Shown: piece after piece, positions 1 through 12,539 of the stretch
Numbering within the stretch: position 1 is the first letter of the stretch
Layout: the number at the start of each line of letters is the position of its first letter
Source of the DNA: Punctularia strigosozonata HHB-11173 SS5
Taxonomy: Eukaryota; Basidiomycota; Agaricomycetes; Corticiales; Punctulariaceae
Reading direction: 5' to 3'
Assembly: GCF_000264995.1 (NCBI RefSeq)
Contig: NW_006767433.1
Coordinates: 2,619,074-2,683,073 of the forward strand
DNA length: 64,000 nt
Made by a program: the position numbers and the translations under genes
The notes under the pieces: generated by a model
Database searches by the model: none
The model's input: only the letters and a program-made list of their open reading frames with translations
Told to the model about the DNA's origin: nothing

Positions 1-538
1 TACGTAAATATGGAAAGAAACCGTGGCTGAATCCTCCGGGTTTCTTGCCGTTGTCCCAGTCCGACTCGGTTGAACTGTTTCAGTGCTGCATGGCCACCAA
101 CGCTAGCGGTCCGAAACTGCCTTCGGTGCTGGTTGGAACACCTGCCTTGCAAGATAGTGCGTATCTCGATCCAGATAGCCGTCGCGCTACTGCACATGTG
201 AACGTCGTCCATCTCATATCACGCTGCAGTACAGACCACGCAGGAACAACTCAATCCGGGGTTGGCGCGCAACTCGACGCCTGCAGAGTAAGCACGGATC
301 TCTGAGAGACTCGCCGCCGACGACTCAACGCGTGTTTGGGACGACAGCACGCCGATATACATATGCGCACTGGACGGTAAGCACTCGTCGCACAGACTCT
401 AGCGGATGCCAACAGTACGTTGAGGGATGCACAGCCTGTCATCGTCTGTTCCCCTCCCGGGATCGCCTTATGGCCCACCGAAAGCGTGACCACGATTCAG
501 AGGAGACCGGGCATATCATCACCTGGAACGATCAGTAG
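1..538 (+). CDS. C2H2 zinc-finger protein, 3' part only
   Basis: This is the end of a plus-strand gene that begins before the window. An open frame runs from base 3 to about 300, and a last exon in another frame ends with TAG at 536-538. The last exon carries one classical C2H2 finger (CTACHRLFPSRDRLMAHRKRDH split as C-x2-C, then H-x4-H) followed by a short acidic tail ending in TWNDQ. The zinc finger suggests nucleic-acid binding, most likely a transcription factor, but one finger and no 5' end do not allow a family call. The exact splice between the two open stretches is not resolved; candidate donors lie around 290-380. The coding call for the upstream stretch rests only on the long open frame and is less sure than the finger. 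Confidence 0.5.
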
Positions 539-949
539 TAACATTGTAACAAATGCCAGGGCACCGGCAGAGATCTTCGCTTTCCCGCCGCGCCACCGCG
601 ACAATGGCAGGACGGTGCGGGCAACAGCGCCCTGGCTTGATTGATGATCGCTGTGCCCTGGACTGATGCCGGCGTGGGCCACGTAGAACATGTAACAGCG
701 ATCAACCAACTGAAATTGAGCGCGAGTTGCTGGATGTGAGCAGGATGGAGAGCGTGAAGCTGGGTGCGAAGAGCAAACAAAGCCAAAGCTCGAGCCGAGA
801 GCGCCATCAGCGAATTCGCTGTTGGCGACCAAGTCGACTTGCGACCAGGCTGGCCTCCTGCGGGACTCCTCCTCCTTCCACCGCTATTCCCCGTTGACCG
901 TCCGACCATAGCCAGTCTGCCGTCGCTATTTGGTTCCAGGACACGCAGA
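539..949. other. Intergenic spacer with no recognised gene
   Basis: This holds the 3' flank of the zinc-finger gene and the presumed promoter of the kelch gene. Short frames exist on both strands but none resembles a known protein. I see no clear TATA box, tRNA or repeat. Confidence 0.5.
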
Positions 950-3900
950 ATGTCCTTCTTCAGGAAGAAGAACCCACAGCCGCCCCCGCCCCAGCAACAG
1001 GCCCCCCTCGTCGGTCCCAGCGCGAGCGCCGCCCTCGCCCAGATCAGCAAGGACGCCCAGAGCCAGCAGGGCCCCCGCCCGCCCCAGAACGGCGTTCCGC
1101 CCGAACAGTGCGTCCCGCTCTTTCTGCTCCTGCCTTGCCGCAATCCTTGACGACGATGCGCCCCGCATCTGCGCGTTCGTTTCAGACGCGCCGCCGCCTC
1201 CTCCTCCGCAAATGGGCCCCAGTACAACTCCCAACAGCGCTCCGACGCTCGCGCGGGTGGCAGCAGCCCGAGCATGGCCGTCGTCGGCTCCCCTCCCCAG
1301 GGCAGCGCCCTCCAACAGCAGCAGCAGCCGCCCCAGCAGACGAACAACCCCCAGCAGCAGCAGCAGCAGCGGCCGACCTTCCCCTGGTCGACGAAGCGAC
1401 TCACCTTCCCTCCGCCCGTGACGCTCCCCAAGCCAGGCGTAGCGCCGCCCACCTCGCCCTCCCCCTCGCCGTTCCCCCGCTATGGCCACGCCATGCCCAT
1501 GGCCGCGACCGGGAACGGAGAACTGTTCCTTTTCGGAGGCCTCGTCGGCTCGCAAGTGCGAAACGACCTTTACATATTCTCGACTCGCGACCTGTCCGCG
1601 ACGTTGGTTCAGACGGCTGGAGAGACTCCGTCGCCCCGAGTGGGCCACAAAGCTGCCATCGTCAGCAGCGTTTTGATCGTTTGGGGAGGGGAAACCAAGT
1701 CGGAGAGGGGCGTCAAGCCCGAGAAGGAGGACGACGGCCTATATTTGCTCAACCTCGGTACGTCCGGCGCCGTATCCGCAGGCTCGACGCTGACGGGGGG
1801 CACGCGCAGTGTCGAGAGAATGGACGAACGTCAACACTTCGGGTCCGAGTCCGAAGGGACGGTATGGACACGCCGTCACCATGGTCGGCTCCAAGTTTTT
1901 CGTTTACGGAGGCCAAGTCGACGGCGAATTTCTCGGTGACCTCTGGGCTTTCGACCTTAATTCATGTGAGTATAGTCTCCTCCGCAGACAGAGCCTGCTT
2001 TTGATCCCGGCCAAGTGCGTACAAGAGCGGCTTGGGAGCTCTACGAGCCCGCGACGGACGTGCGACCACCGAAAAGGACAGGACACGCCTGCGTCACATA
2101 CGGCGACAAGATTGTAGTGTGAGTCGACCATCCATCCATTCGATACCTCCTGACACGGTCCTCGCAGCTTTGGTGGAACAGATGGCGACAAACATTACAA
2201 GGACACTTGGGTGTTCGACACCAATACTCGTACATGGACGGATCTCAAGTGCTCTGGATACATTCCCAAGGAGCGCGAAGGGCATGCCGCCTGCCTGGTC
2301 GACGACGTCATGTATGTGTTTGGAGGGCGCGGTGTGGATGGGAAGGATCTCGGAGACCTTACCGCGTTGAAACTCACGAGTGAGAGGCGTGTGTGCCACT
2401 CCGCCATCGGTCACTGAACTCGAACACTCCCCACAGCTCAACGATGGTTCACGTTCCAGAACATGGGGCCCGCGCCAAGTCCTCGGTCGGGCCACGCAAT
2501 GGCTTCTCTAGGAACGAGAGTATTCGTCCTGGGTGGCGAAGCGCCGTCGATCGGCTCTGCAGATGATCCTGCCATGATCAATGTGTTGGATACGAGTCAG
2601 TCTGCCAACCGCACTGTTTTCTTCGCGGCACTCGTTGACCTGGGTGTTTGCCTGCACCAGAACATATCAAGTATCCGGAAACTCAGAAAGCTCCGCAAAC
2701 GGGACAGCAGCAGGGGCAGCCTGTCGCCGACCCTCGCAAGTCCACAAACCTTGGTCGCAATCAGTCCGCCCGGGCGCAAGGTTCTCTTACCGATCTTTCT
2801 TCCACAATTCAACCCGGTCAAGGCCCGAACGGCGTCCGCTCGGAATCTCCTAGCGTCGAGCAAGTGGAGCGCTCCATGTCTCCTAATCTGCCCCGGCCGG
2901 GGGTCAAGCCTGCGAACGGCATCGTGCAGCAACCTTTCCCGAACCCGAAGGGCCGAGCGCCTCCGCGCCCGAGAAGATCGGACGATGATATTCGCGGCTA
3001 CGAGTCGGAAGACGCGGTCACCACGGAGTCGGTGGCCCGAGAGCGCGCACTTTCGCCCGACCAACGCGCCAAGAGCCCCTCCGCCTCGGTGACTGGGAGA
3101 TCAATATCCCCCGAAGCGGGATACGTTTCGGAAATGACAGCGCAGCCCATGAACATGGCCGCGATAGCACTGTCGAAGAGTGGCGGACTGAACGGGCGGA
3201 GCCCTTCGCCGAATGTCGATAGGAGCAGACCGCACCCCGATGCGTTTTACCCCGCGGGACAGGTGGAAGGTGCCCCTGTCGTCAACGGAAATGGCCATGG
3301 TCGCACGGCGGGCGGATCGGCGGGTAACATCACTGCGGACCTCATCCGGGACCTAAAGGCAAGGGACGCAGAAGTGGAGGCGATGAAAAAGCGGGAGCAG
3401 TGGTTCAAGAACGCTCTCGCAAAGGCGAGGCAGTCGGGCTTCGTGTACAGCGATCCTGGCATCGCGGAGAACGGCGTCGTCACGCCACCCCTTGGCGACG
3501 CGGGCAAGGAGCAGCGGGCTGCCGAGATCGTTCTCAACTTGCAGCAGCTGAAGGCTCAGATACAGGTGGGCTCCTCGTTGCGACTGGATATCCTTGTTGT
3601 CTGACGACTTTTCTCTCAGACCACGGTAGTCGAGCAGGCTCGCCTCGCGTCGGAACGCGTATCGGAGGCTGAGCGGGCAAGGTCCAGTGCCATACAGGAG
3701 GCCGCGTATTACCGAGCCAAGCTAGCGGCGCTCGAAGCGTCTGCGCCCTCCGACCTTGCTCGCGTCGAGCGTGAACGCGTGGCTCTGTTGGAGCGGCAGA
3801 TATCGGCTATTGTGGCCGAAAAGGCTGCGCGGGACAGTGAGGTTGCCGAGCTGACCAGGGCTTTGGAGTCGAAGGATAGGTTGCACGAGCATGCCGAAGC

Positions 3901-5885
3901 GCGCGCTGCCGATGCCATACACCGTGCGGAGCGCATAGAAGAGTCTTATCAGCGCGTTACTCGCGACCACGACGATCTTCGCAACAAACACGCAACGGTT
4001 GAGTCGGCTCTGCGGGACCATGAAGCCCGAGCGTTAAGTCACCACTCGCTGCTCGAGCAAAAGGAAGCCGAGCGTTCTTCCGCTCAGACCCAACTGGAGG
4101 ATCTCGTGCGCTCGCGTGAGCAACACGTTCGTGCACTGGATCAGGCTCGGACCGCCCTGGACGCGGCCTCTCGCCGGGCCGAGGAGGTGGACACGCAGTT
4201 CCAGCGATCGAGAGAACAGATCATGCAGCTTGAAGCAGACATGGCCGATTTACGTGGAGAACTCGAGACGCGCAATAGCGAGCTGGCTGCCGTCAGGTCG
4301 CGGCTCGTCGAGACGGAAGATTCCTGGGCGAGGTCTCGTGAAGAGGCGGATGCGTTCCGTGCTCTTACCAGCGGTAGCTTGGGCGAATTGCTGGACTCGC
4401 ACAAGGATCTTCAAGCTGACGAAGACCGACTGACACGCGGTCACGCTGAAAAGATTCAGGCCATGGAGGCGGAGGTGGATTCGCTGAGGAAGATGATCCG
4501 GAACATGGAACAGAGACTGGAGACTACCCATGACGAGCTTGCTCAGGAGCGCCGGCGGAATCAAGACGCCGAAGCGGAATGTCTCAGTCTCGGTGCTCAG
4601 CTGGTGGGTATCAGGACACAACTGTCTGCCGCCGTGGCAGACAACGGGCGTCTTCGGAAAGACCTCGCTGCAAAGGACTCGGAGTTCGTGCTGAAATCGA
4701 AGGAAGCCTCCGAAGCGACCATACACCTCGGCATGCTGCGCAACTACCTGGCGGAGAACGGTATCGTGGTCGACGAGAGCGAGATTGGTACTACCTCCAC
4801 CGGTGCACGAGTGATCGAGCTGGAAGATCAGCTAGTGGAGCGCGCTCGCCTCCAGGAGGATACCGAGCGGGAACTGGATCTTGTTGCGCGGCAGAAGCAG
4901 GAGGCGGAAGCACAAGTAGATGCGCTTTCCGCTCAGCTAGACCGTGTCCGCTCCACTCAGAGCCCTGCCATGCGTAGGGGCGGGGATAGCAACGCAGAGC
5001 TCCGCGCCGCGGAAGCCGAACGTCGCCTGGAGGAGACCGAGCAAAGCTACAAGGCTCGCTTACAGCAGCTCGAAGAGGATTACCAGCTCGCAGTGCATTA
5101 CGTCAAGTTCGTTTCGAGCTGCTCTATCACGCGCGCGATTTCTAACATTTGTCAATATCAGGGGCACGGAGAAGATGATGCGACGCATCAAAGACGAATT
5201 GACCAAGCAAAAGACTCTCAATGGGAACCTGCAAGCCGAATTAGACGCTGTTCGTTCCGGCGCTAGTCCAGTTCCTGGTTCATCGCGACTGCGGGGCATC
5301 AACGGTCGGGGAACACCCTCCTCAGATGATAGCCACGAAGTCCTTCGTGGTCACCTGGTCGACGCACAACGACAAACACAGAGGCTCACGAATGACAACC
5401 GTGAGCTACGCAGCCGACTTGACTCCCTGGAGAAGGAATTGGTTGACCTCAGGGAGAGCTTGATAGCCTCTCAGCGGGAATCGGACGACAGGCTTTCCCG
5501 GATCGAGGAGCTTGAGCAGGAAGTGGAGCGCCTTCAGCAGTCCCTCGCTATTGCTCGTGGCGGCCACAACGAGACTCTGGCGGAGCAACTCAGCAGCGAG
5601 AACCTCATTCTCAAGCGAGAGAATGAGCAGCTGTCCCACAAAATCGGTTTACTCCTCGAAGTAGACCAAACCCCGTTCGGTCGAGATCGACCGATGTCCG
5701 ACATATCTCAACGACGCGCAAGCACTTCCAGTTCGGAGAACGCGATCGCCTTTGAGCACCTATCTAATGAACTCGACGACTGGCAGCGACAGTTGGCAAG
5801 CTCGATGAGCAATCGTCGCCCATTGAGCGACCCGGATTCGGACCCCACGTTGTCCAGCCACTCTCGCGCGAGGTCGCGCTCGTAA
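950..5885 (+). CDS. Kelch-repeat and coiled-coil cell-polarity protein, Tea1/Kel1-like
   Basis: The ATG at 950 opens a short exon (MSFFRKKNP...) that splices into a Q/P-rich stretch and then six kelch repeats. Each repeat shows the R-x-GH-A...GG pattern (for example RYGHAM...LFGG, RYGHAV...VYGG, RTGHAC, REGHAA...VFGG, RSGHAM...LGG), at about 1480-2560. A disordered Ser/Pro-rich linker (2650-3300) follows, then several hundred residues of near-continuous heptad coiled coil to the stop at 5883-5885. An N-terminal kelch propeller with a C-terminal coiled coil is the layout of fission-yeast Tea1 and budding-yeast Kel1, which mark cell ends, recruit formins and link to microtubule plus ends or mating fusion. 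About seven introns of 50-60 nt are needed; one joins at 1966/2028 to read NSSAWELYEP. The family call is firm; orthology to Tea1 rather than Kel1 is inference. Confidence 0.88.
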
Positions 5886-6102
5886 TGCTGATGCTCAGGA
5901 GTGTTACTCTCTATTTATCAATGCATATTTTCTATACCCTGATCACATCGCACGCTCTTTCGATCTTTCGGTCTCCGTATCTTAGTATTACCAGTTTTGT
6001 CTCCTTTGCTGTCACGTTTTGGTATATGCAACTACAATTGGATGCCAACCCCATAGACCGACATGACAGAAAACCCAATTCATAGGAGTGGCAGGCACTG
6101 CT

Positions 6103-9100
6103 TCATTCGACACCAGGATTTCCACTCGCTCTCTGCGTCCATTCGATGGCTTTAGCCTTGACAATCTCTGCACCATCTTCATCGCCGATGCTGCGCTCTA
6201 ACTCCAGCCATTTTTTGAAGAAAGATCTAGATAAAATCGGTTAGGAACAGACGATCAAGGGGTTTCAACGGAACTCGCTTCGCTTTGTGACTTGTCATCT
6301 TCTGAGTCAGAACGCGGTCGAAGAGGTTACTATCATATCACAAGTTAGACGCAAGTCGAATATGATGAGCATGTATACGTACCGTAAGCCTTGGATATTG
6401 GACTGTCCAGCTTCCATGTCCATGTATATTGCCCATATATCCCACCGTTTGGAATGCGAGTCTACGATGCCTTCGAAGATGGTCCTGCCTCGCTCTGCAT
6501 CGCCGTATTTATATTCAAGCTGAGCAAACTTGGATATGGTTTTCAGGTCTGGATGTTGCGCTGAGGTTAAGCGTTGTCAGGGTATATAGCAGAGAATACA
6601 CCGACGTTTCCGTTTCTCGAGACTTTGCAGACTACGGGGGAGAAGTTTGCGAGCTTGCTCGTGTTCACCACGTTTCAAATAATGCTCCCCATACAGCGTC
6701 CAAACCTTGGAGCTATGCCCGAACTTCTTCGCTGTCCGCTTGTACTGCTCTTCTGCCATCTATACCGCAGCCGTCAGTCAGACTGTTCAGGGGCAGAGTG
6801 CACGATGATGGCGTACCTCGTGCTTGCCACTTTGGTCGAAAATGGAAGCGAGGCGCAGATGAATGGTCTTCGAGTCGTTGCTGCGAGCGGCTTCCTTGAA
6901 AACACTTTCCAGTGATTCGTCGGTTCCGTAGACATTCTCGAGGTTTAAGAGAGCGATCCACACGTTCAGTTTCTCTTGTTCTTCCCGGAAGTTGATCGTC
7001 CTGAGTGCACGACGCCCTATCTCGCGCGCCCTATCGACCTCCGACATCTGCAGTAGGAACGACATGTACTGTATCCAAAGATAGGACGAGTCTGGTGAAC
7101 TGAGTAAGACTCGCTCGAAGTCAGCGGTAGACTCCGGCATCTTGTTGTGCAGATCGGCAGTCAGATCTTGTTCAATCTGCTTGCGACGTTTTCGTTTCCT
7201 TTGGGTAGCTGATTCATCGTTGTCCTCGTCTGCTGACGACTCCGAGCCCGATTCCTCGTCATGAGTTGCACTATCCTTCGCAGACCATTGAAATCCTCCT
7301 TCGAGCTTGAGAATGAGATCCTTCGGAGCGGATGTAGATTGTTCAGTTGAATAGTCTTGACGTGCATCGTTTGCACCAGTGGTAAGAGCTTCCACATCAA
7401 CTTGCATGGTGTGGTCGGCATCGCTGTCGTTCTCAGCATCGTTATTGAAATGGCTACTCGCGACATCATTCATGTCCTCTTCGGGGGACACGGCCTCTTC
7501 GTCGATGTGACCTTCCGAGAGAATCCCTATGTGACTGCTCGTCTCAGATCCTGATTCATCACCTGACTCGAAATCGGCCTCTGTGAAGTAAGACGGCTTC
7601 AAGCCCAGCGAAATGCGCCGCTTTTCGTGATCGACAGAGAGCACCATAGCTTTCACTTTGTCGCCCTCACGGAAACTACGTAAGGCTAGATTCACGTCCG
7701 CATCCGGGTTATCGGAAATCTGGGAAAGAAGTGACCGACGTTCACAGGACACCGCATAGGACTGCTTACTTGAGTTTTGTGGCACAAGCCGCTCAGTTTG
7801 GATCCTTCTAATTCGATGAAGATGCCGTAGTCTTCGACCTTTTTGACCTTCCCTTCAATTTTTTGACCCTCCGTCAAGTCAGACAGCAAGAGTTTTGTTT
7901 TGGACCCCGAGGATGAACTGACAGAACGGAACGACATTTCCACCTGCTTCTTATCCTGATCGACACTATAGTTCTGTCAGCGACTGTATGACTCGATTCT
8001 TGAGACTGAATCCCACCTAAGTATCCGACCCTTGACGATTTGGTTGGGTGAGAACCGGCTCTTCCAATCCTTGACGTACTGAGAACTAGATTGAGCATCG
8101 CGCGACTCGAATATCGGGATCTGTTCGCATACCTCATCGAACAACTCCCGTATTTGAACACGAGCGTCGATGTTGCGCCCGAGCATGACGTACAAGCCAT
8201 GTTCAGAAACGCTCTTGATAAAACCACGTATCGTTTGTCCGGCTTGCAAATCCGCGATGGCAAGGACCTCGGGGTCTTCTACCGTGTTGTTTGACGTTGG
8301 ATCCATACGAGAGCGCCTCATAGACAATACCAGTTGATTCCGAGACTTATCCACCTCAACTACAACGGCCTTGAGGATGGAATCGACGGCCGGGAACGCG
8401 TTCCCTTCCTCGAAGTTGTCTGTACAATCGGTAGGATGCAGCAAACCGGTGATGCGCGCATTCAGCTTGATCAATGCACCCTTCCTGGTATGTCGAAGAA
8501 CGCGACCACCAACGACCGATCCGACTTCGACGGTATCCATGCTGAGGGCCGAGCCTTGCGTCATGGGGGCCCTAACAACGGGTTTCGTTGCCACGATAAC
8601 AATGCCTTTGTTCGCATTTCGTGACACAACAACCAAGTTGTTCAGCATTTCGCCGGTGACAAGCGAAGCGCGAAGCTGTGAGGCAGAAATGCCTCGGTAA
8701 TTCGCAAGGTTGTTCAGAGATAATAGTCCCTTGGCTTGACTAGGCTTCAAGGACAGGAGCACGTTGTCCTTATGGAGCTCGGCGACAGAGCCAGAGACCA
8801 CATCGCCTACGTTGACATCGGCAACGGGAGATGCAGACTGGGCGTCGACAGCCTGCCGGATGCTGGCAGTGATACGGCCGGTGGCGGGATCCACAGAGAG
8901 GATGCGAACCTTCACAGGCTTGCCGACAGGGATGGTGGCGGATAGATCGACACCCATTATGTCACTGTTCGTGTATCAGAATGATGTATAAGCAGGCCGA
9001 AAGCTACGGACCTTGCTTCTTTGCGGGGTACAAACGCCTTCAGGTTGTTGAAAAACTCAACCTGAAGGCCCTTGTCGGACACACGAAAAATTACAGCGTG

Positions 9101-11271
9101 CGTGACCAATCCAACTATAGCATCTTCCACTTGTTTGACGATTGGAAGCGGAGACTCGACCAGCGTTTTCTTCGCCGTTAACGAGATACGATTCCGTTCA
9201 GGATTGACGGCCAGCACGCGACACTTGATGCTGCCGCCTGGTTTGAACCGCTTTTGAGGATGCTTCAGAGTTATATCTGCATAATGATTTGGCCAAACAA
9301 CGCCATCGACGTTGCCTGAAATCTCCACGAAGAGGGCTGAGTCTGTTAACTTCTTGACGGTTCCCTTGATTACCTCGCCAACCTCCGCATCGCGAACCTG
9401 AATGAACCTCTTCTCGAGAACCGATGGGCGTAAGGATAACTGAAGGAGCCCGTCCAACGCATGGTACCCTGTCACGCGCGCACGGTGAATCGTCGATACC
9501 CGCCAGGGTCCTGATGAACTGGAGAGAGCGGCCACATGATCGTCCGATACTTGGGAGATCTGAGGCATCGTTTCAGACTATACTCTGGGAATTTCTAGGT
9601 GTGACGTACGTGAACATAGCCGTTCGTGTCATCTGAAACCTCGAGCACTAGGCCTCGTTCAGGTTCTACCCGTATCACTTTCGCGGCCTCCAAGGTAGTC
9701 CCGACAGGGAAATCATCCTGCAGAAGTGAAAGCGGTTTTGACGAGCCATCGACCGCAGCAGCTCTGCCTTTCATGCTCAACGTTAAGATGTGTTCGGCTA
9801 ATGATAATGCAAATCGACGGGGACTAGTAGCACTGAGATCGTATAAGATCCTCGCCTTGATTTTGCTACCGTTCTTGTACGTGTCTCCAGGAGTTCCATA
9901 CGGTAAGTGGAAGAGGTCCACGGTCCCCTCAAAGTACCCAAGCACTTGGAGATTCAGGCCGCTCGGCACGACCGCCGTGATCAGGCATTGCACCATGGCA
10001 CCCGGCAGGATAGAGGAAACATTGCTGACCTCCGACAGCTGAACTCCAGGAGTTAGTACATTTGGTGAGAGCAGCAGGCGCGTACTCACCGATACAGAGG
10101 TGAAGACTTCAGGATCTACGGACACCGTGCAAGTTCTACCACTCTTTGCCAAAGAAACGATGTTGACATCGACCACTTGGCCAACACATAAGCCAGCTTC
10201 TGTATTCCAGGGGGCTTGTTTTGCCGCCTCAAAAGAGAGAAACGCGGATATTCCGTCACCCATGCCTAAATCCAAAACGTAGCCGTGATCCTCTACACTT
10301 TTTATTGCCGCAGACAGTGTCTGTATTGCAAAGTCTCAGGCACGAACATGCGGGACTCATTGCATAGAACTCACAAAACCAGGTTTTAAATCAGCCTTGA
10401 CGACGCCAGCATTCACTAGATGCGGGGCTACGCTGAGCTCCACTCTCCGACTGGCCTTCTCGAGGTCTCCTCGGCCTTTCAATCCAAGACCTGTGTTATC
10501 CGTCGTTCCAGGGGTGTGGATTGCTGTGACCACGCAGCGAACGAACTGTCCCACATGAAATATGTCGAATAACTCCGGAATGCGCGGCTTGTGCGGGCGA
10601 GAAGGGCTAGCGCGACTATCGGACTCCATAGCGTCGGATTCTGTCTCATCGCCTTCGTCCATGGCTTCTAAAGCGCTTGTAAGCTGAGAGGATATTTGGG
10701 TGATTGGTATATGTCCCATGAGTTGATTGGGTAGTGAAACTATGAGAGCAAGGGGTTGAACAGCTACTATTTGCCCAAGTATTTTCATCCCCGTAGTGAT
10801 GCGCTGCATTCACGTAAGTTACACGTCAATGAGTCACCGTCAAGCAATGGCTTGCCTTGTAATTGAGATGCTCTACGCGTATTGTATCAGGCTTCGTAGC
10901 TTCCCCGCCTTTCGCCTTGCTTTTGATGGTTGACTTGCGTCCTTTAAGCGACTTTCTCGTGGCTGCCTCCTATAATCACTGATAGATCAGGCAATAGTCC
11001 TAGCCGGCGACGAGCGAAGCATACTGACCTTGAATAGGACTTCGTCTGCCTCCTTCGCTGCTTCGGCGCGGATGGTCTTGACCTCCATCGGAGTCAAGTT
11101 GGTACCACCGCCTCTAGGAAAGTCGACATCTTCTTGGACAAGCAAAGTAGAAGGTTGGTCTGATTTCTCGGTAGCACGTTCAGCCTTCTTATGCGATTCG
11201 TCCAATTTCGCTCGCTTCGGTTTGTTGGACTGGCTGGCTGCGTCCAATTGCCGCTTCTTCGTGTTGGACAT
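6103..11271 (-). CDS. RRP5: rRNA biogenesis protein RRP5 (S1 and HAT repeats)
   Basis: It starts at the ATG at 11269-11271 (MSNTKKRQLDAASQ) with a lysine-rich N-terminus and ends with TGA at 6103-6105. The first two thirds hold a long series of S1 RNA-binding repeats, seen by recurring G-x-V and GL-h-P/LSL patterns (for example VEVGSVVGGRVLRHTRKGA, FVEISGNVDGVVWPNHY). An acidic low-complexity linker lies at about 7150-7560. The C-terminal third carries HAT/TPR-like helices (YLWIQYMSFLLQ, VWTLYGEHYLKRGEHEQAR, SFFKKWLELE). S1 array plus C-terminal HAT repeats is the defining layout of Rrp5/PDCD11, which binds pre-rRNA in the nucleolus and is needed for both 18S and 5.8S/25S processing. Several short introns interrupt it and I see no lesion. 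The start lies 231 bp from the divergent SF3A2 start. Confidence 0.93.
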
Positions 11272-11502
11272 GTCAAATGCAGAAACCAGCGATTATAAGG
11301 TTCGTCGATTGCGCCGGCAGAACCGTACGAAGCTTGGCCTCAGCAAAGGGAGGCGTTCGAAATTTGGAATGAGCTGCAGATCTGAGATTTCTTGTTGCCT
11401 CTGGGACCACGTGCGCCTTCCTCTCCTTCCGCGTACACTCACTTGGGGCTCAAGCTCGAGACTTCCAGCTCGCCTCCAGCACGCTGTGAAACCTTTTCGA
11501 GC

Positions 11503-12371
11503 ATGGGTAAGTAGCGGTTCTTATTGCTCGTGCATTCAATCTCATCATACGCACAGACTACCAGGTAAACCGCACGTAATCATGACCCATGAGCGTGTCG
11601 CTGACTGACGCCTTCTTGTAGAATCGTGTGGGTTCGAAGTTCGGTGGCGGAGGTGTCGCTGGCGCATCCGAGAGCAATGTAGACAGACGGGAGCGCCTGC
11701 GCAAGCTCGCGCTCGAGACTATTGACCTGGCCAAGGTACCGATGCTCTCGGTTTAATGCCACTCTCCGTTAACATGCGGTTACAGGACCCTTACATCCTT
11801 CGCAATCACCTCGGATCGCTAGAATGCCGTCTATGTCTTACCCTGCACACCAACGAGGGCTCATATCTTGCCCATACTCAGGGAAAAAAGCATCAGACAA
11901 ACCTTGCCCGGCGTGCGGCTCGAGACATGAAGGAGACGCAACTGATGGTTCCGCCTACTCAATCGAGTGTACAACGGAAAGTATTCCTGAAGATAGGAAG
12001 ACCAGGATACCGCGTGACCAAGGTGCGCGACCGGGACACGGGAAAAGAGGGCATGATGGTGCAGGTTCATCTTCCACAAATCAAACCCGGGGTCATTCCA
12101 AGGCGGCGCTTCATGAGCGCCTGGGAACAGAAACGCGAGCCTCCCAACAAAAACTATCAGTACCTCATCGTACGTCTCTCTTCGTGTTATTCCTTGATTA
12201 CATTAATCATCGTTTCAGGTTGCGGCGGAGCCTTACGAGACTATTGCTTTCCGCATACCAGCTCGTGAGATAGAGGATGAAACAGACGATGCCGGCTACT
12301 GGAACTGGTCTCACTGGGATCCCGATACCAAGCAGTACAGTTTCCAGTTCATGTTCCGTCTGCATTACTGA
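11503..12371 (+). CDS. SF3A2: Splicing factor 3A subunit 2 (SF3a66 / Prp11)
   Basis: The protein contains the family hallmarks: GGVASESNVDRRERLRKLAL, then ALETIDLAKDPYILRNH, a U1-type zinc finger (CRLCLTLHTNEGSYLAHTQG plus KKH), and the C-terminal domain ending FQFMFRLHY. SF3a2 is part of U2 snRNP and helps it engage the branch site. Reading the conserved N-terminus MDYQNRVGSKFGGGG needs a 4-nt coding exon (ATGG at 11503-11506), an 8-nt micro-exon (11557-11564) and a third exon from 11622. Further introns lie at 11736-11785 and 12170-12218. The stop is TGA at 12369-12371. The length, about 215 residues, fits fungal orthologues, which lack the proline-rich tail of animals. Confidence 0.95.
11557..11564 (+). 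other. 8-nt micro-exon of SF3A2
   Basis: The bases ACTACCAG sit between an upstream ...ACGCACAG acceptor and a downstream GTAAAC donor. Joined to ATGG (11503-11506) and to AATCGTGTGG from 11622 they read M-D-Y-Q-N-R-V-G, matching the conserved SF3A2 N-terminus. The flanking introns are 50 and 57 nt. This is inferred from protein conservation; no transcript data were available. Confidence 0.8.
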
Positions 12372-12539
12372 CCGTCGCTGTTGCTACTGTCACTGTAATA
12401 ATCCTTTGTCAAGTGTTCATTCCGTCACGTCCCTTGCACGAGTATTGAATTTGGTGAGAAGATACACACTCCAACAACTCGCACAAGTACATGGTCAGAG
12501 TGTTGCGATGCATGATAAGGACGGTACAAAGGATTTGTA

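Noticed and set aside
926-1648. Minus-strand open frames at 532-1452 and 926-1648
   Set aside because: They lie opposite the Q/P-rich start of the kelch gene and are caused by CAG/CCC repeats; no protein resemblance.
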